From positions 1 to 25,331 of the forward strand of contig JAAAIG010000297.1 of assembly GCA_015852425.1 (NCBI GenBank): a stretch of 25,331 nt of DNA, given 5' to 3'. This DNA comes from Gryganskiella cystojenkinii. Its lineage: Eukaryota > Mortierellomycota > Mortierellomycetes > Mortierellales > Mortierellaceae. Shown here in pieces: positions 9,092 to 19,500 of this stretch. The position numbers were made by a program, and so were the translations under genes. Below the pieces are notes generated by a model. The model saw nothing but the letters and a program-made list of their open reading frames with translations. It ran no database searches and was not told the origin of the DNA. The first letter of the stretch is position 1. Each line of letters opens with the position of its first letter.

Positions 9092-10915
9092 CTACGGAGT
9101 GTCACCGTGACCGCTATCGCGGCGAGGAGGGTTATCGCGCTTATCTAACGCCGAGTCCAAGATCAAGTACTCTTGTTCATGATGCAGAGGTGGAGGCAAT
9201 AAGAACTCCGGAATCGAGATCTTGCGTTCGTGGTGATGGTTCAATTGCGATGATGATGAGACGGAGTATTGTCGGGTCATTATGATCTTTCGTTTTGTGA
9301 ACATTGGGGCCTCAGACTTGAGAGGCAACAGCAACGGCGAATGCGGTGGTGATACGGCGGTCAAATCCGAGTTGTTCTCGTCCTCATCTTGGATTGTCAC
9401 AGCAGAGATTCCAGAGACCAGAGTGGATGATGACGAAGATGTCGACGGACGGGGTCTCGCAGGAATCGCTAGGACGCGAGTGCCTTTCCGTTCGGGTTTC
9501 GAAGGTCGAGGGTCAATTTGAAGGAGCCGATGATGATTCATGTTTTGGTGGATTCTTGAACCATATGAGGTGCCCTCGTCAAACAAATCACCGTTCTCGT
9601 CATCTTCATCTTCATCTTCATCATCGTCGGTATCTTCTTCATTGTCTTCCATATACCCATCGCTCTCAATACCGTCATCATCCTGGTCATCATCATCTTT
9701 TTCATCGTCGGCATCATGACCAGTGGGGGACCCGGGTAATGAAGGTTGTGAAAGCTGATGATGATGAAGCTCCTGGGCAGCCAGGACGCTAAAGCGGACT
9801 TTGGATGGGGTCCTGGTGCCGTCTCGAGAGGAATGCTGTGTGAGGCTGTCGAGATCCTCGTCCAAAGAGAGTCCCAGAGAAACCGTCTCATCGACCGCCA
9901 GAGGAGTGTTCGCAGTCGCAGAGGCGAATGGAACAGTATTTTGATGAGCAGAAGACATCTCTGACGAGATAGAAGGTGGCTGTTGGGATCTTAACGATGT
10001 TGGACGGGTTGAGTCCAGGGTCGTCATCCCGGCAGCACGCCAACAATCCTCTGTGACCGCAAGCAGTGTCGGGTCCTTATCCACTAGAACGCGAACCCTG
10101 ACTTGTCCCTTCCACTCCAAGGCGCGAAGGATATAAAGTGCTCGTCCTTCGAGACAACACCATCGTCCACCTTCCCAGACCACGGTCATGACGGGGCATT
10201 CCTTGGCCATATCCCGTTGTCCGGCTCGAAGTTCTTGGATCACGCGTTGGACTTCTGGATCCGTATCGAATTTTTCGAGTAAAGATCCATTGTAATGGAT
10301 CTCGGAGGGATCAAGTGAGAGGTAGTTGGGCACGGATTTCGATTCTGTAGACGATATGATTTGCTTCCACAGGTCCTGTTCCCGTTCCCGTACTGGAGAA
10401 GCCATAGATGTCGATGTTGCTGGTGAAGGCACGGAGGATGTTGATGCTGATAAAGGAGATGGAGGGGCGAGGTCTAGCCTTGAAAGCGTATCGGCCGAGA
10501 GTTCGTGCAACGGGAAAGGCTTTGATCCGGGTCCCATACCGAGAAGGACCAACTCATCCGTCAGGTTATGCAGCGTTTCCAGCCCACTTGTGCTCCTTGT
10601 GCCTTTCCGTTCTGGATGTCCACGCTGAAAAGAAGCGATTCCATTGGGTGTTAGCAAAAGCGGCTGATCCCCACCGTCTGCAGTTGAATCTGTGGCATAG
10701 TTGGGATCTTGCAGTTGTTGCTGTTGCTGTTGTGATGAATGATCCTCGTCGTCTCTGTTGGACTGTTTGTGAAGATGGTATTGTCGATAGAGATGGTATT
10801 CATGGTAGCGTCGGTCCTTGTGTTCTTCCAGAAAATCAGGTGGGTTGATAAACACGTAGATTCGGGTCAAGAGAACCAAGGCTAAAGAGACGTAGATGAC
10901 CGTTTCTGTGGCCAT
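9092..10915 (-). CDS. Membrane-anchored protein with ParB/sulfiredoxin-like segment, unknown function
   Basis: Single exon, 607 residues. I chose the Met at 10915, not one 16 codons upstream, because it puts a signal-anchor directly at the N-terminus (VIYVSLALVLLTRIYVFI, 6-23). This is followed by a His/Tyr/Arg-rich stretch and a Gln run. Most of the rest is low-complexity Ser/Pro/Thr. One compact segment, about 205-285, looks folded: a helix with PEVQRVIQELRAGQ, then PVMTVVWEGGRWCCLEGRAL, then LEWKGQVRVRVLVDKD. Its strand-GR-helix-strand pattern resembles the ParB/sulfiredoxin-like fold, which is my inference only. SKVRFSV (371-377) fits the RVxF motif for protein phosphatase 1 docking. A strongly acidic run covers 401-447. 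The anchor predicts the bulk is cytosolic or luminal depending on topology. No family name can be given. Confidence 0.8.
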   Translation of the reverse strand: MATETVIYVSLALVLLTRIYVFINPPDFLEEHKDRRYHEYHLYRQYHLHKQSNRDDEDHSSQQQQQQLQDPNYATDSTADGGDQPLLLTPNGIASFQRGHPERKGTRSTSGLETLHNLTDELVLLGMGPGSKPFPLHELSADTLSRLDLAPPSPLSASTSSVPSPATSTSMASPVREREQDLWKQIISSTESKSVPNYLSLDPSEIHYNGSLLEKFDTDPEVQRVIQELRAGQRDMAKECPVMTVVWEGGRWCCLEGRALYILRALEWKGQVRVRVLVDKDPTLLAVTEDCWRAAGMTTLDSTRPTSLRSQQPPSISSEMSSAHQNTVPFASATANTPLAVDETVSLGLSLDEDLDSLTQHSSRDGTRTPSKVRFSVLAAQELHHHQLSQPSLPGSPTGHDADDEKDDDDQDDDGIESDGYMEDNEEDTDDDEDEDEDDENGDLFDEGTSYGSRIHQNMNHHRLLQIDPRPSKPERKGTRVLAIPARPRPSTSSSSSTLVSGISAVTIQDEDENNSDLTAVSPPHSPLLLPLKSEAPMFTKRKIIMTRQYSVSSSSQLNHHHERKISIPEFLLPPPLHHEQEYLILDSALDKRDNPPRRDSGHGDTP

Positions 10916-12330
10916 TTTTTTTCCCCCGTTGTTGTTACGCTTCGAGAGGGGTATAGGTGTCAAGTGATAGATATATACAACTGAGAAAAAGTGGCAAAGG
11001 ACCGTTAGGTGGAAGTATGCCTCACTGGTGCTTGGTGGGATGATTTAGGCTATCGAAGGCGTGGAGCGACATGGCAAGAGAGTAGAAAAAGAAAAAGAAA
11101 AAAGAAAAAGAGGGTTAATTGATGAGAGCAGCATAGTTCATTTTTTGGTTCTGCTGAAATGTTCTGGCGGCGAGAAGGGCGAGGAAGAAGAGGGACTTGG
11201 AACCCATCAAAGTGAACAAACATTTTTCCTGGTAATTCATTTTGTCTGCTAGTTTACAACACAAAAGAACACCCTGTTATAGATAAAAAAATTTAAAACA
11301 AAGAATCGTTTTGGCAACACTTTGCATGACGACCGCATTGTACCAGGACAGATAACATCTGGCAGGACGGAAGAAACTCATGTTGAAAGGCAAGGCGGAA
11401 AAAAAAAGGCGACGGGAGAGAGAATTCAGGGGCAAGAAAGAAAAGCGAGGGCGAAAGCCAGATAGCAAAAAAACAATAAGCGCGAGAAGAAGAAAGAGGT
11501 GGGGCGGACAACAAAAAAGAGTCTGTTGCACGAAATGCAGGAGAAAAAATGGTTGCATAACTACCACTTTAAAAACTTGTTTGTCGGTTTCCCACAAGCA
11601 AGGTGAAAAAGTGTCGATGGACTCGCGAAAAAAAATAATCACGAGGAAAGGTGGAGGAAGTATTGACCGAAGAAAAACAACAACAATAAAGATACACAAA
11701 CCAATCGAACAACCATCCACAAGAGTCTTATTACGTTCTTCACAGGGACCACTCATGTCACTTCCCAAGTGTACACAGAAAAAATGAGGCAGATGAATGA
11801 ACATACTATCTTGAGAGCATTTTCAAAAGTAATGAACACCCACAAAACAATTGTGCGAGCGAAAGGATGGGCTGAGGGAGAAGAACGAAGAGAGATCTCC
11901 ATTCTGTAGAGGAATGGGTCCTCTCTCCTCACCTTCCCACGTTGTTGATCAATCTTCTTCCCCATCTCCACGAATTTTCATCCGCTATTTTGCTCTTCTG
12001 TGGTTGCCAATTGTCTCCCCCTTTTATGCTTTTTTTGTTCTGTTTCTGGATCATGTCACATCTCGCATTAACGACCGAAACAAGGGAGGATCACACAAAA
12101 GAATAAAAAGAGGCTCAAAAGAAAAAGAAGAAAAAAGGAACTTTTTCGAGACACCAGTCGTCGCAGAGAAAGCACGCGCCAAAGAAGAGATGGTGCAGAA
12201 GTGATTGTGGGACAACAGACGATACCAAATGATTGACAGTGGTCTATGGCTGATCTATTGCCAATTTTGAGAACGTCTTTTGTGATATGGAGCGAAGGTT
12301 CAGAGGAAACGGCTGAGGTAAAAAGATAGA

Positions 12331-12358
12331 TAGAGAGAGCGAGCGAGAGAGAGAGAGA
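12331..12358. repeat. GA-type microsatellite
   Basis: An imperfect run of GA/GAGC units within a longer purine-rich block. It has no coding meaning. Confidence 0.7.
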
Positions 12359-12530
12359 ATGGAATGAGAGAGGTGATGCAGCAATCATAAGGAGAGAGAG
12401 AGGCGGAGGTAAGCGAGTAGAAAGTGACACATGGAAACGAGGAAAGCGAAGAAATGAAAAGGTGGGTAGACCAAAAAAGGGTTCTTCAAGAACTACTTGG
12501 TCGGGGATGGAATTATCCACGATTATCGGG

Positions 12531-13053
12531 TCATACAAGGTTCAAAGGGAACCTGCAGGCCCGCAGATAGCCGACAGGACCGAGTGGACCCTGAAGTTGA
12601 GAAAGAGGGTGGTGTCTTTTGACTGACAGGGAAGGGAAGATAGAAAATGGGGGAGTGAAAAGAAAGCACTTACGTTTTTTTCCCTTGGATCAGTGGTTGC
12701 CCTGGATGTTGAGTGAACGGCGACAAACTTGATTTCGATTGGACGTGTTGATGAGCCAAGCTGAAAGGGAGTGAGTGAGCGAGGGAGAGAGAAACAAAAA
12801 AGTACGACGGGGCTGTGCGAAGAGTGCGGTTTATGAAAAAAGAGGGTGGAGGGAGAAAGACACGCGTGAGTGAGGGAATGAATGAGAATGAATGAAGAGG
12901 ATGAAATGTCAGTGCGAAATGATTGTAAAAACAAAGAAATGGGCGACGACAAAAAAAGGAAAAAAGCAAAAGGCGAAAAGATGGGCGTGTGGACAGCTGC
13001 AAGAGCAGACTGACCTGTGCGCATTGCAGACAAAGACATCGAGATCTTGTCAT
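12531..13053 (-). CDS. Candidate small spliced gene, 61 residues, unknown
   Basis: Three phase-0 exons, 13053-13015, 12760-12674 and 12590-12531, join into one open frame with its own ATG and TGA. The four splice sites are good: donors GTCAGT and GTAAGTGC, acceptors CCTTTCAG and CAACTTCAG. The product begins MTRSRCLCLQCAQ, the middle exon contains RPIEIKFVAVHSTSR, and the last reads GPLGPVGYLRACRF. No family is recognised. The exons are short and the first intron is 255 nt, so it may instead be part of a longer non-coding transcript, or chance. It lies in a region without another gene. Confidence is low. Confidence 0.22.
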
Positions 13054-13299
13054 GATTGAACCAAAAAGATAAAAAGGTTTTTGTGTTGTTTTTCTATCGA
13101 GACGGATGCAGGAAGTTCTGGGGGTCCAGGCCCTGCTTCCAGACGGAAACCGAACGACGGATAAATGAACGGGGGAAACGAAGATCAGATTTGAAAAAAA
13201 CGAGAAAAACGCTTTTTCTTGTTCAACGGAGGCTCTTTTTACGTACTTGGATGAGTGCGCTGTTGTAAAAGAAGTAATGTGTGGATAAACGGAGACAGG

Positions 13300-13327
13300 A
13301 CAGAACAGTCCCTTGAGGCTGTTCTGT
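13300..13327. repeat. Perfect inverted repeat, 9-bp arms
   Basis: ACAGAACAG (13300-13308) and its reverse complement CTGTTCTGT (13319-13327) enclose a 10-nt loop. On the + strand G-T pairs could extend the stem by two. It does not sit at the end of a recognised gene. Confidence 0.6.
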
Positions 13328-13845
13328 TTGTCAATAATGGACACAAAGAAAGAGCTGATGACCACGACGTAGCTGTTCTTTGCCTTATCATTGTCCTGTT
13401 TTGTTTTTATCTGCCCATTTTTTCGAAGTGTGTCTTTTGCGTTGCTGTGCAGGAGTACAAATGGATATTTTCTCCTCCAACTCGCCTTCCTTCCCCTTTC
13501 CTCTCTCTCCTCTGTCTCCTCTTCTCTCGCAGCAAACTGAATCATGCTTCCAGGGGAAAGGGACATTGCTCGATCTCCCTTCAGGAACACATACTCTCGT
13601 TCTTATGCACGGTGGCAATAGTTCTCTTTCCTTTTCTTGCAGCTAATCTGCATGCATTATCAAAGCAGGCAAGGAAGGGCGAACAAACCAAAAAGAAACT
13701 TTCTCGCAAACTCATCCTCTGCCTTTCTCGTGAGTATGCTCTCGCTCTGTATGCTTCCCAGATGCTCTCTTTTTCTAACGTCTCGGCATGAGATCGCGTC
13801 GTTGCGAAAATAGATCACGGCTGAAAGAGTCCAAAGAACAGAATG

Positions 13846-13861
13846 AAAAAAAAAAAAAAAA
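13846..13861. repeat. A16 homopolymer
   Basis: A run of sixteen A residues follows a consensus-like minus-strand splice acceptor (GACTCTTTCAG, reading towards 13833). This is simple sequence. Confidence 0.7.
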
Positions 13862-14480
13862 TCGCATTTGCTTGCCGATCCCATCGTAGTGCAAGACGAA
13901 AATAAAAACGAAGATGCCTTCGACAATCGCTGGAGAGTTTCGATTGGTGACCCCCACCACCTGGACAGGCGGCGCCTTGTTTGGTTGCCCTTGGGCTGGC
14001 AGTTTTTTTTTGTTTTGTGTTCTCTTGTACTTTTGGATTGACGCTTTGTTCGTCTTATGTCAAAAGATAAAAAAAAATCATTGAAGTCCCTCTTCGACCA
14101 CCAACATTTCCAAATAAATCCCTTTCTCTCTCACGGTCTCGTCGTTCTCAAGTCGCTCACTCTTCATTCACTATCACCTCCGTTTAAACCGTTTACAAGT
14201 AAACGACTTTTGCCCCTTATATCTTGCTCCTCTCTGATTTTTGGTGCATTTTCAGGGCGCGAAAATACAGTACAAATGATGGAGATGAAGAATAAAAAAT
14301 GAAAAACACAACGCGGAAATTCAGAATTCCCGAGGATAAACAATAACATTTGCTAGTGCGCCTTTTCCTTTCTTTGTGCCTGAATATGTGATCGTTCTTG
14401 GTGATGATGACGAAGATGGGAGATGGTGACAAACAGAAAGAAAGAGTAAAAGTGTGCTAAAATAAGAGCGAAGAACTTAC

Positions 14481-14720
14481 CGCCCACGAACAACAGGCGC
14501 AGGAATCGAGACCTTTGTTTTTTGTGCAAAGAATTTGAGAGTGTTAATGGTGAAAGATTTATGAGCAAGGTGAGAAGGCAGAGAACCAAGGCGCAGAGTT
14601 TGGAGAAGTTGTAGAATTTGGAGAAAAGTGGAGTGGGAAGCGATAAAATTTGAAAGAGAGCAAAAGGCAGAACGAAGGTAACGACAATGATTGTTGCACC
14701 CGAGAAATGAATCAAAAATG
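14481..14720 (-). other. Leader-like exon of an unidentified minus-strand transcript
   Basis: On the minus strand this stretch is CT-rich and ends in CGTGGGCG followed by the strong donor GTAAGTTC (from 14480). It contains no ATG in the last 200 nt before the donor. That is what a 5' UTR exon before a first intron looks like. I could not find the coding exon it would join; the candidate frame at 13053 is one possibility. The upstream limit is a guess. Confidence 0.22.
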
Positions 14721-15344
14721 CTCCTGCAGACTGCGCCGAAATTGGAGGTTAGTTGTTTTCATTTTTTTTTGTTCCGCCAGCGAATTGTCAGCAAACCAAA
14801 AAATCTGTTTCGACATCTAACGAAGCCAGAGCAAAAAAAAACCTCAACGCTGGCGCGCAGCACGGCGGACAGAAAAGTCGAGCCACTTTGCCCTTCCTTC
14901 CCATCCCTCTAACCCGCGCACGCACAAGGCTCAATATAAGGCACACTGTTATCCATCGTCAATAATGCTCCATATGTCCCTCTCGTCCATTTTGTCTTGG
15001 CCTTGCCCTGTCGAGGGTCAATTATGAACTCACAAAAGTATATTATTAGACTGACAGCCCTTGACGACAGAGTGTCACCGACGGTCGCACAGTCCATCCT
15101 ACCAGACAACCACCCCTCTCCCCGATAACCTGCGTTTAACTCAAATTATACAATTTGCCCAGAGCTGTGGGCTGTTGTTGACAGTTTTCTATGCCATTAC
15201 CAGGCGAACAGCCTCGTGCACATGGGTGACGATCAGATCTTATTAGTGCAAAACAGCAGAAATCCCATCCCCTTTTATATATTATTTTACAAGTACGTGG
15301 CATCCCGGCACTTGATAGTCTAGAAGGATATTCGTAGGGATCCC

Positions 15345-16356
15345 TCAAATGCCATGGCCTCGTCTCTTGGACGGATCCTGTTTATGCGTATAAACACCGC
15401 TCTTACCGCCAGTCTTTTCCATGACCTTGATCTCTCCAATGACCATATCCTTGCCCACGGCCTTGCACATATCAAAGACCGTCAGGGCTGCGACTGTGGC
15501 GCTCGTCAGGGCCTCCATCTCCACACCGGTATTACCCTTACAGGCCACTCGACTCTCGATCTCGACTCTTCCACTTTTCAGGCCGTCGCTGTCAATGTCG
15601 CCTTCATCCTCGACCAACTTCAAATCGACCGAGATATGGGTCAGGAGAAGAGGATGACAGAGTGGGATCAGATTCGAGGTCTGTTTGGCAGCCTGAATGC
15701 CCGCAATCTGGGCCACGGTCAAGACATCCCCCTTCTTGTGTCCATTCCTCTTGAGGAGATCAAAGGCGATGCCAGGGAGCCAGATCGATGAGACCGCGTG
15801 GGCGGTTCGATGGGTCGGTGCTTTGTCCGTCACTGAGACCATGGAGGCTTTACCAGTTTCGGGATCTGTGTGGGTCAATTGTAGCGAGGGTGAAGATAAA
15901 GTCGATGACGAAGGTGAGGAAGAAGATTGTCTGAGACTAAGCGTCATTGTATGGAAGCTCCGACTTGATCTGGCGCTATTATTGATCTCAGCTGGAACCT
16001 GTGAGAGGAGGCTACATGACAGACGCGTCTATTTCGGAAAGAATAGAAGAAAGGGTGTTCGATCAGCCTCGCGTATTCCCAGCATTCCATTTTGCAATCT
16101 CCGAGAACAGAAACCGACAGACAAAGAGAGCTAGATGGGTGCGGCTGTAGGCAGAGTGAGGGGCCAGAACGAGTGGCATATTCCAAAAAATGGCTGCCGG
16201 CTCGCCAACTTTGCCTTAGTTTGGTACCTGAGTTTGCGTACGGAGATGTGACTTGGAGAACGCGTGTTTTGAATGGGATGCAATCGGTGATGCCTTGTAT
16301 GCAGTAGTGGCGCATTGTCGAACAAGAGTGATAAGACGCATGGAAGAGGAAGGCAT
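15345..16356 (-). CDS. Mitochondrial cyclic pyranopterin monophosphate synthase (MoaC-type)
   Basis: Second half-reaction of molybdenum cofactor synthesis: converts the cyclised GTP intermediate made by a MoaA-type radical SAM enzyme to cPMP, in mitochondria of eukaryotes. Exons 16356-16228 and 15998-15345 give 260 residues (intron 229 nt, donor GTACCA, acceptor TCTCACAG, phase 0). The first 60 residues are Arg/Ser/Ala-rich without acids except one Glu, and end RSSRSFHT, a mitochondrial presequence. The MoaC domain follows from about 82: LTHTDPETGKASMVSV, AGIQAAKQTSNLIPLCHPL (His158), GNTGVEMEAL (Glu203, Glu205), FDMCKAVGK (Asp219, Lys222) and EKTGGKSG, all the active-site residues expected from E. 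coli MoaC. A stop lies in frame just upstream of the ATG. Met61 could start a presequence-free form. No MoaA partner is adjacent. Confidence 0.93.
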
Positions 16357-16543
16357 GATGCAATTTGATCAGGCAGAGGTGTTGTGTGAATGAGAACGAT
16401 GGACAAGAATCAATAATTAGGTGATCGACCTGATCTCTGGGCGTGACTTTTATTATTTGTCCTTCCTGGAGCTCCTGGGGCTGCATTTTTGTGGGGGTTT
16501 TGGATTCGATTTTTTTTCTAGCTGAGCGGCAAGGATAGAACCC

Positions 16544-16553
16544 TTTATTTATT
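16544..16553 (-). terminator. Double poly(A) signal of the Rav1-like gene
   Basis: On the minus strand AATAAATAAA lies within 3-12 nt of the Rav1-like stop codon. The MoaC start is only 199 bp beyond the stop, so this 3' end is very compact. Confidence 0.6.
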
Positions 16554-16555
16554 TC

Positions 16556-19500
16556 CTATGACGATTCTGTCGTAGTTCTGCTCTGTTGCTTGGCCCGAAG
16601 GAATCCAGTAGGTCCACAGGTATAGTAATAATCATCCGTTGCGACAATCTGGGCCACGCCGTAAGCCTTGACCGGGATGCGATCAAACGTCTGTAACTGG
16701 AATCGGTTCCTGGCTTGCAAGTTCTCGAACGTGGACAGTTGAGCAAACGTCTCCAGGTTCCAGACCTTCATGTCGCCCTCCCCCGATCCTGAGCAGAGTT
16801 TTAAGCCGGTCTCGTCGATGTACAAGGAACGAACGTGCATCTCATGCGCTTGTATCGTATGAAGCAGTTTCGGTTGTCGGATATCAAAGATGCCTATTTG
16901 TAACAGAGATTGCGGGGATTAGGCATAATTCCGTGCCAAGCTGTCGAAACTTCAGCACTTCACAGAAGCAAGTAAACAGCTGGTCACAACAAGCTGAACA
17001 AGTAGCAATAAGAAGAAGGAACAAACAAAAAACCTACAAATCTCTCCGTTGCGTCCGCCTGAAACCAGAAGTTGATGCCGTTTCGAGAATGCCAGGGAGT
17101 ATCCTCCACCACGTTCATGAACCTTGTACGAATGTGTCTGGGCCTTGTGTTTCGGTAAGAGCGTATCCCAGATCGCCACGTTCTTGCCATCGCCCGCAGT
17201 ACCGATTGTCGCAATCACACTGCTAGAGCCCAAGAAGGCAAAATCGCGCGCAATCTTATCATGGCAACTCAACGACAGGAAAGGTTTTGAGCCAACAGAG
17301 TTGGAATCGAATCGCCATAGGTGAACATCGCCCTTGGTGTCTGTTGCTCCGAATTTCTGTCCGTAAGAATCAAAATGGACCCTAGTCGGATGATTTTTGA
17401 AGTGGCATGTTAATTTGGGGACATTTTACGACTGCACGAAAAAAAGAGCGTAATTGATCAGAGCGAGAGGGGAAGATTTGCTTACTTTGTGATCTTGGAC
17501 GTCGTACCGGTATAGTTGTTGAGTTCCCTGGCTTGGCCAAACTGCCAGAGGTTGACACATGGGTATCCGAGCGCAGGATTATGACCCGTGAGGTAAAGCG
17601 GAAAACTAGGATGACTTTCCGAACAGGTCGCAAGGATGTCAGGTCGGACCACTAGACTATCCGGTTCGTTCGATCGTGTAGCACCGGACATTGCTGCCAT
17701 ATTTGCTGAGCCTAACCCCTGGGTTCGTCTCAGGTTCGCGTCTGTCACTGCCTGTCCGAGACCATGCTGGCTGGTATGTGAGGGTTCCGGGGTCGACATC
17801 CGATTACCCTTGGCTGTGAACAAGTTCTTGAACACACTCTGAAGGCTGACTTGACTGGCCACTCGACTGATGTTTTCCTCCGAACTCTCGGTCGCGACCA
17901 CACTAGATGCCTTGGAGTTGGTGACGGATCGGTCAATGATATTGCCCTGGGCGTCCAAAAAGTCGCCGTCATCGATATCTTCATCATCGAGTTCAATCTC
18001 TGAATCCATGTCACTATGCTCCGCATCTGGTGTGCTGAGGTTCTATTGTCGACAAAACAAAATATAAAAAAAAAATAAAAAAAGATAAGACATTCTCCAA
18101 AAATCTGTGAAATCGGTCATAATCGATTCAATGAAAGCAGGTGGAGTTACTCGTTGGAAATCCACAGTCTTTGAAATATCGATTTCAGTGATCTCGGTCC
18201 TAGAGCAAACGGCAACAATCCGCTTGTCAACCTACACAACGAATCGCACGATGATCCGATTAGTATCAATAGCTTTCACAATCTCAAGCACCACCGCTCA
18301 TGAAACATTGCGCTTACCGGATTGAAGGAGAAATTCGTGATCACAGAGCGAGCTTTGTAGAGTACGGTCGTATCTTCGACAGGCGCCGGCGGGGAGTCTC
18401 GGCATTGCCGATGCGTTTCCAGATAGTTTGCCACCAAGGGAAGCAGATGGCCTCCACTCTCCAATCCACTCAAAAGGACCCAATACTTCTTTTGCCAGCT
18501 GTTCAAGTATCCACGGAGATGATCCTGCAAGGGCGAGGTTTTCATGAGCACGATAACATCTTGCTCTTGCTCGATGCCAGATCGCGTCAATCGGTCCAAG
18601 AAGGAACTGGTAATAAACTTCCTTGTGTCGTCTATCCGGTCAGATATAAAAGATAAATACAGTTAACAAATGCCATAAATGTGTCATTGGTGCACCCTTG
18701 AAGATAACATATGTCCCTCTCCAATACCTGACATCCTGTGGCCATGTTCTCGGAGCAATCCCTCCAAACTCATCACCAACGCATTCGTGGTGGCCGCATT
18801 CAACAGCAAATCCTGTAAGGTCTCTCGTTCTGATTTTTCAGAATCGAGACAAGAGGCGTCGGCAGTGATTGAGCTGACATCAAGAGGCTATCATCCGTGA
18901 GAGAATATTGATACTCAAATGTTAGACAAAAAAAAAGGGGGGGGGGGGGTACCAGTCGTGCAATAACGCATTTGCGTGATTATTCTATCCAGAAGTTTAA
19001 CTTACCGAGTACAACTTTCCACCGAGGACTTCTGCAATGACCTTGACGGCACCGCCGCGATCACCCACAACAAATCCACTGAAACGTCGCCATTGGAACA
19101 GCATCCCAGCCAAGATCGCATAGTTCTTCTCCTGCAGGGCCATCATGACCAACATGATATAGCTCGCCAAGACCATCTGCTCCCATCGTGGTAACGCTAG
19201 GTCGGTTGTGATCACCGTCTTTGCAAGGTTGAACCATTCGCTCGAAGACTCCAAAACACTCCTATTAGGCGATGGTTGTCGAAAAATTGAGTCGAATAAG
19301 AACGGTCAATATCGGGGGGCGGGGGGTTGGCTTTCATGTACCAAATTGTTTACCTTGCATATTCCTTGATATGCGACTTCATGCAGTTTGTCAGGCGCTC
19401 TGTGAGAACAATACCGACCATGGAGTAGCACGACTCTGAATAATGAGACACAATCGCCGAGAGGGGTGATCCTGTACTCATGGTAGTGTTCAACCAGTGA

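Larger units (their letters stand above)
10916..15344. other. Gene-poor 4.4 kb region with purine/pyrimidine stripes
   Basis: No convincing long gene is visible. The + strand alternates purine-rich blocks (about 11061-11130, 11380-11520, 12090-12470, 12600-13010, 14400-14690) and pyrimidine-rich blocks (about 13380-13760, 14080-14230). These look like the CT-rich leaders that precede genes here, on one strand or the other. Consensus splice donors and acceptors occur on the minus strand. Open frames in these blocks are long because of the skewed composition and resemble no family. Weak candidates within are listed separately: a small spliced frame at 12531-13053, a leader-like exon ending at 14481, a hairpin and simple repeats. 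No tRNA, snRNA or 5S signature was found by eye. Confidence 0.5.

Noticed and set aside
11380..11787. 135-codon Lys/Arg-rich open frame, superficially like a basic nuclear protein
   Set aside because: The composition is explained by a purine-rich stripe; there is no domain, no leader and an equally long frame on the other strand.
12490..12540. Peptide YDPIIVDN on the minus strand, like a small-GTPase switch I region
   Set aside because: No P-loop in the right frame or distance, no DTAGQE block nearby, and a stop just upstream. Probably chance.
12670..13590. 306-codon minus-strand open frame
   Set aside because: Crosses good splice signals and CT-rich intron-like sequence; only short parts look coding. 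The spliced candidate at 12531-13053 explains those better.
13255..13791. 178-codon + strand open frame with hydrophobic stretches
   Set aside because: A pyrimidine-rich stripe gives Leu/Phe/Ser-rich translation in all frames; no family resemblance.
15944..16486. 180-codon minus-strand open frame between the Rav1-like gene and MoaC
   Set aside because: In a different frame from the MoaC presequence exon and covering its intron; no family resemblance. The spliced presequence model explains the region.
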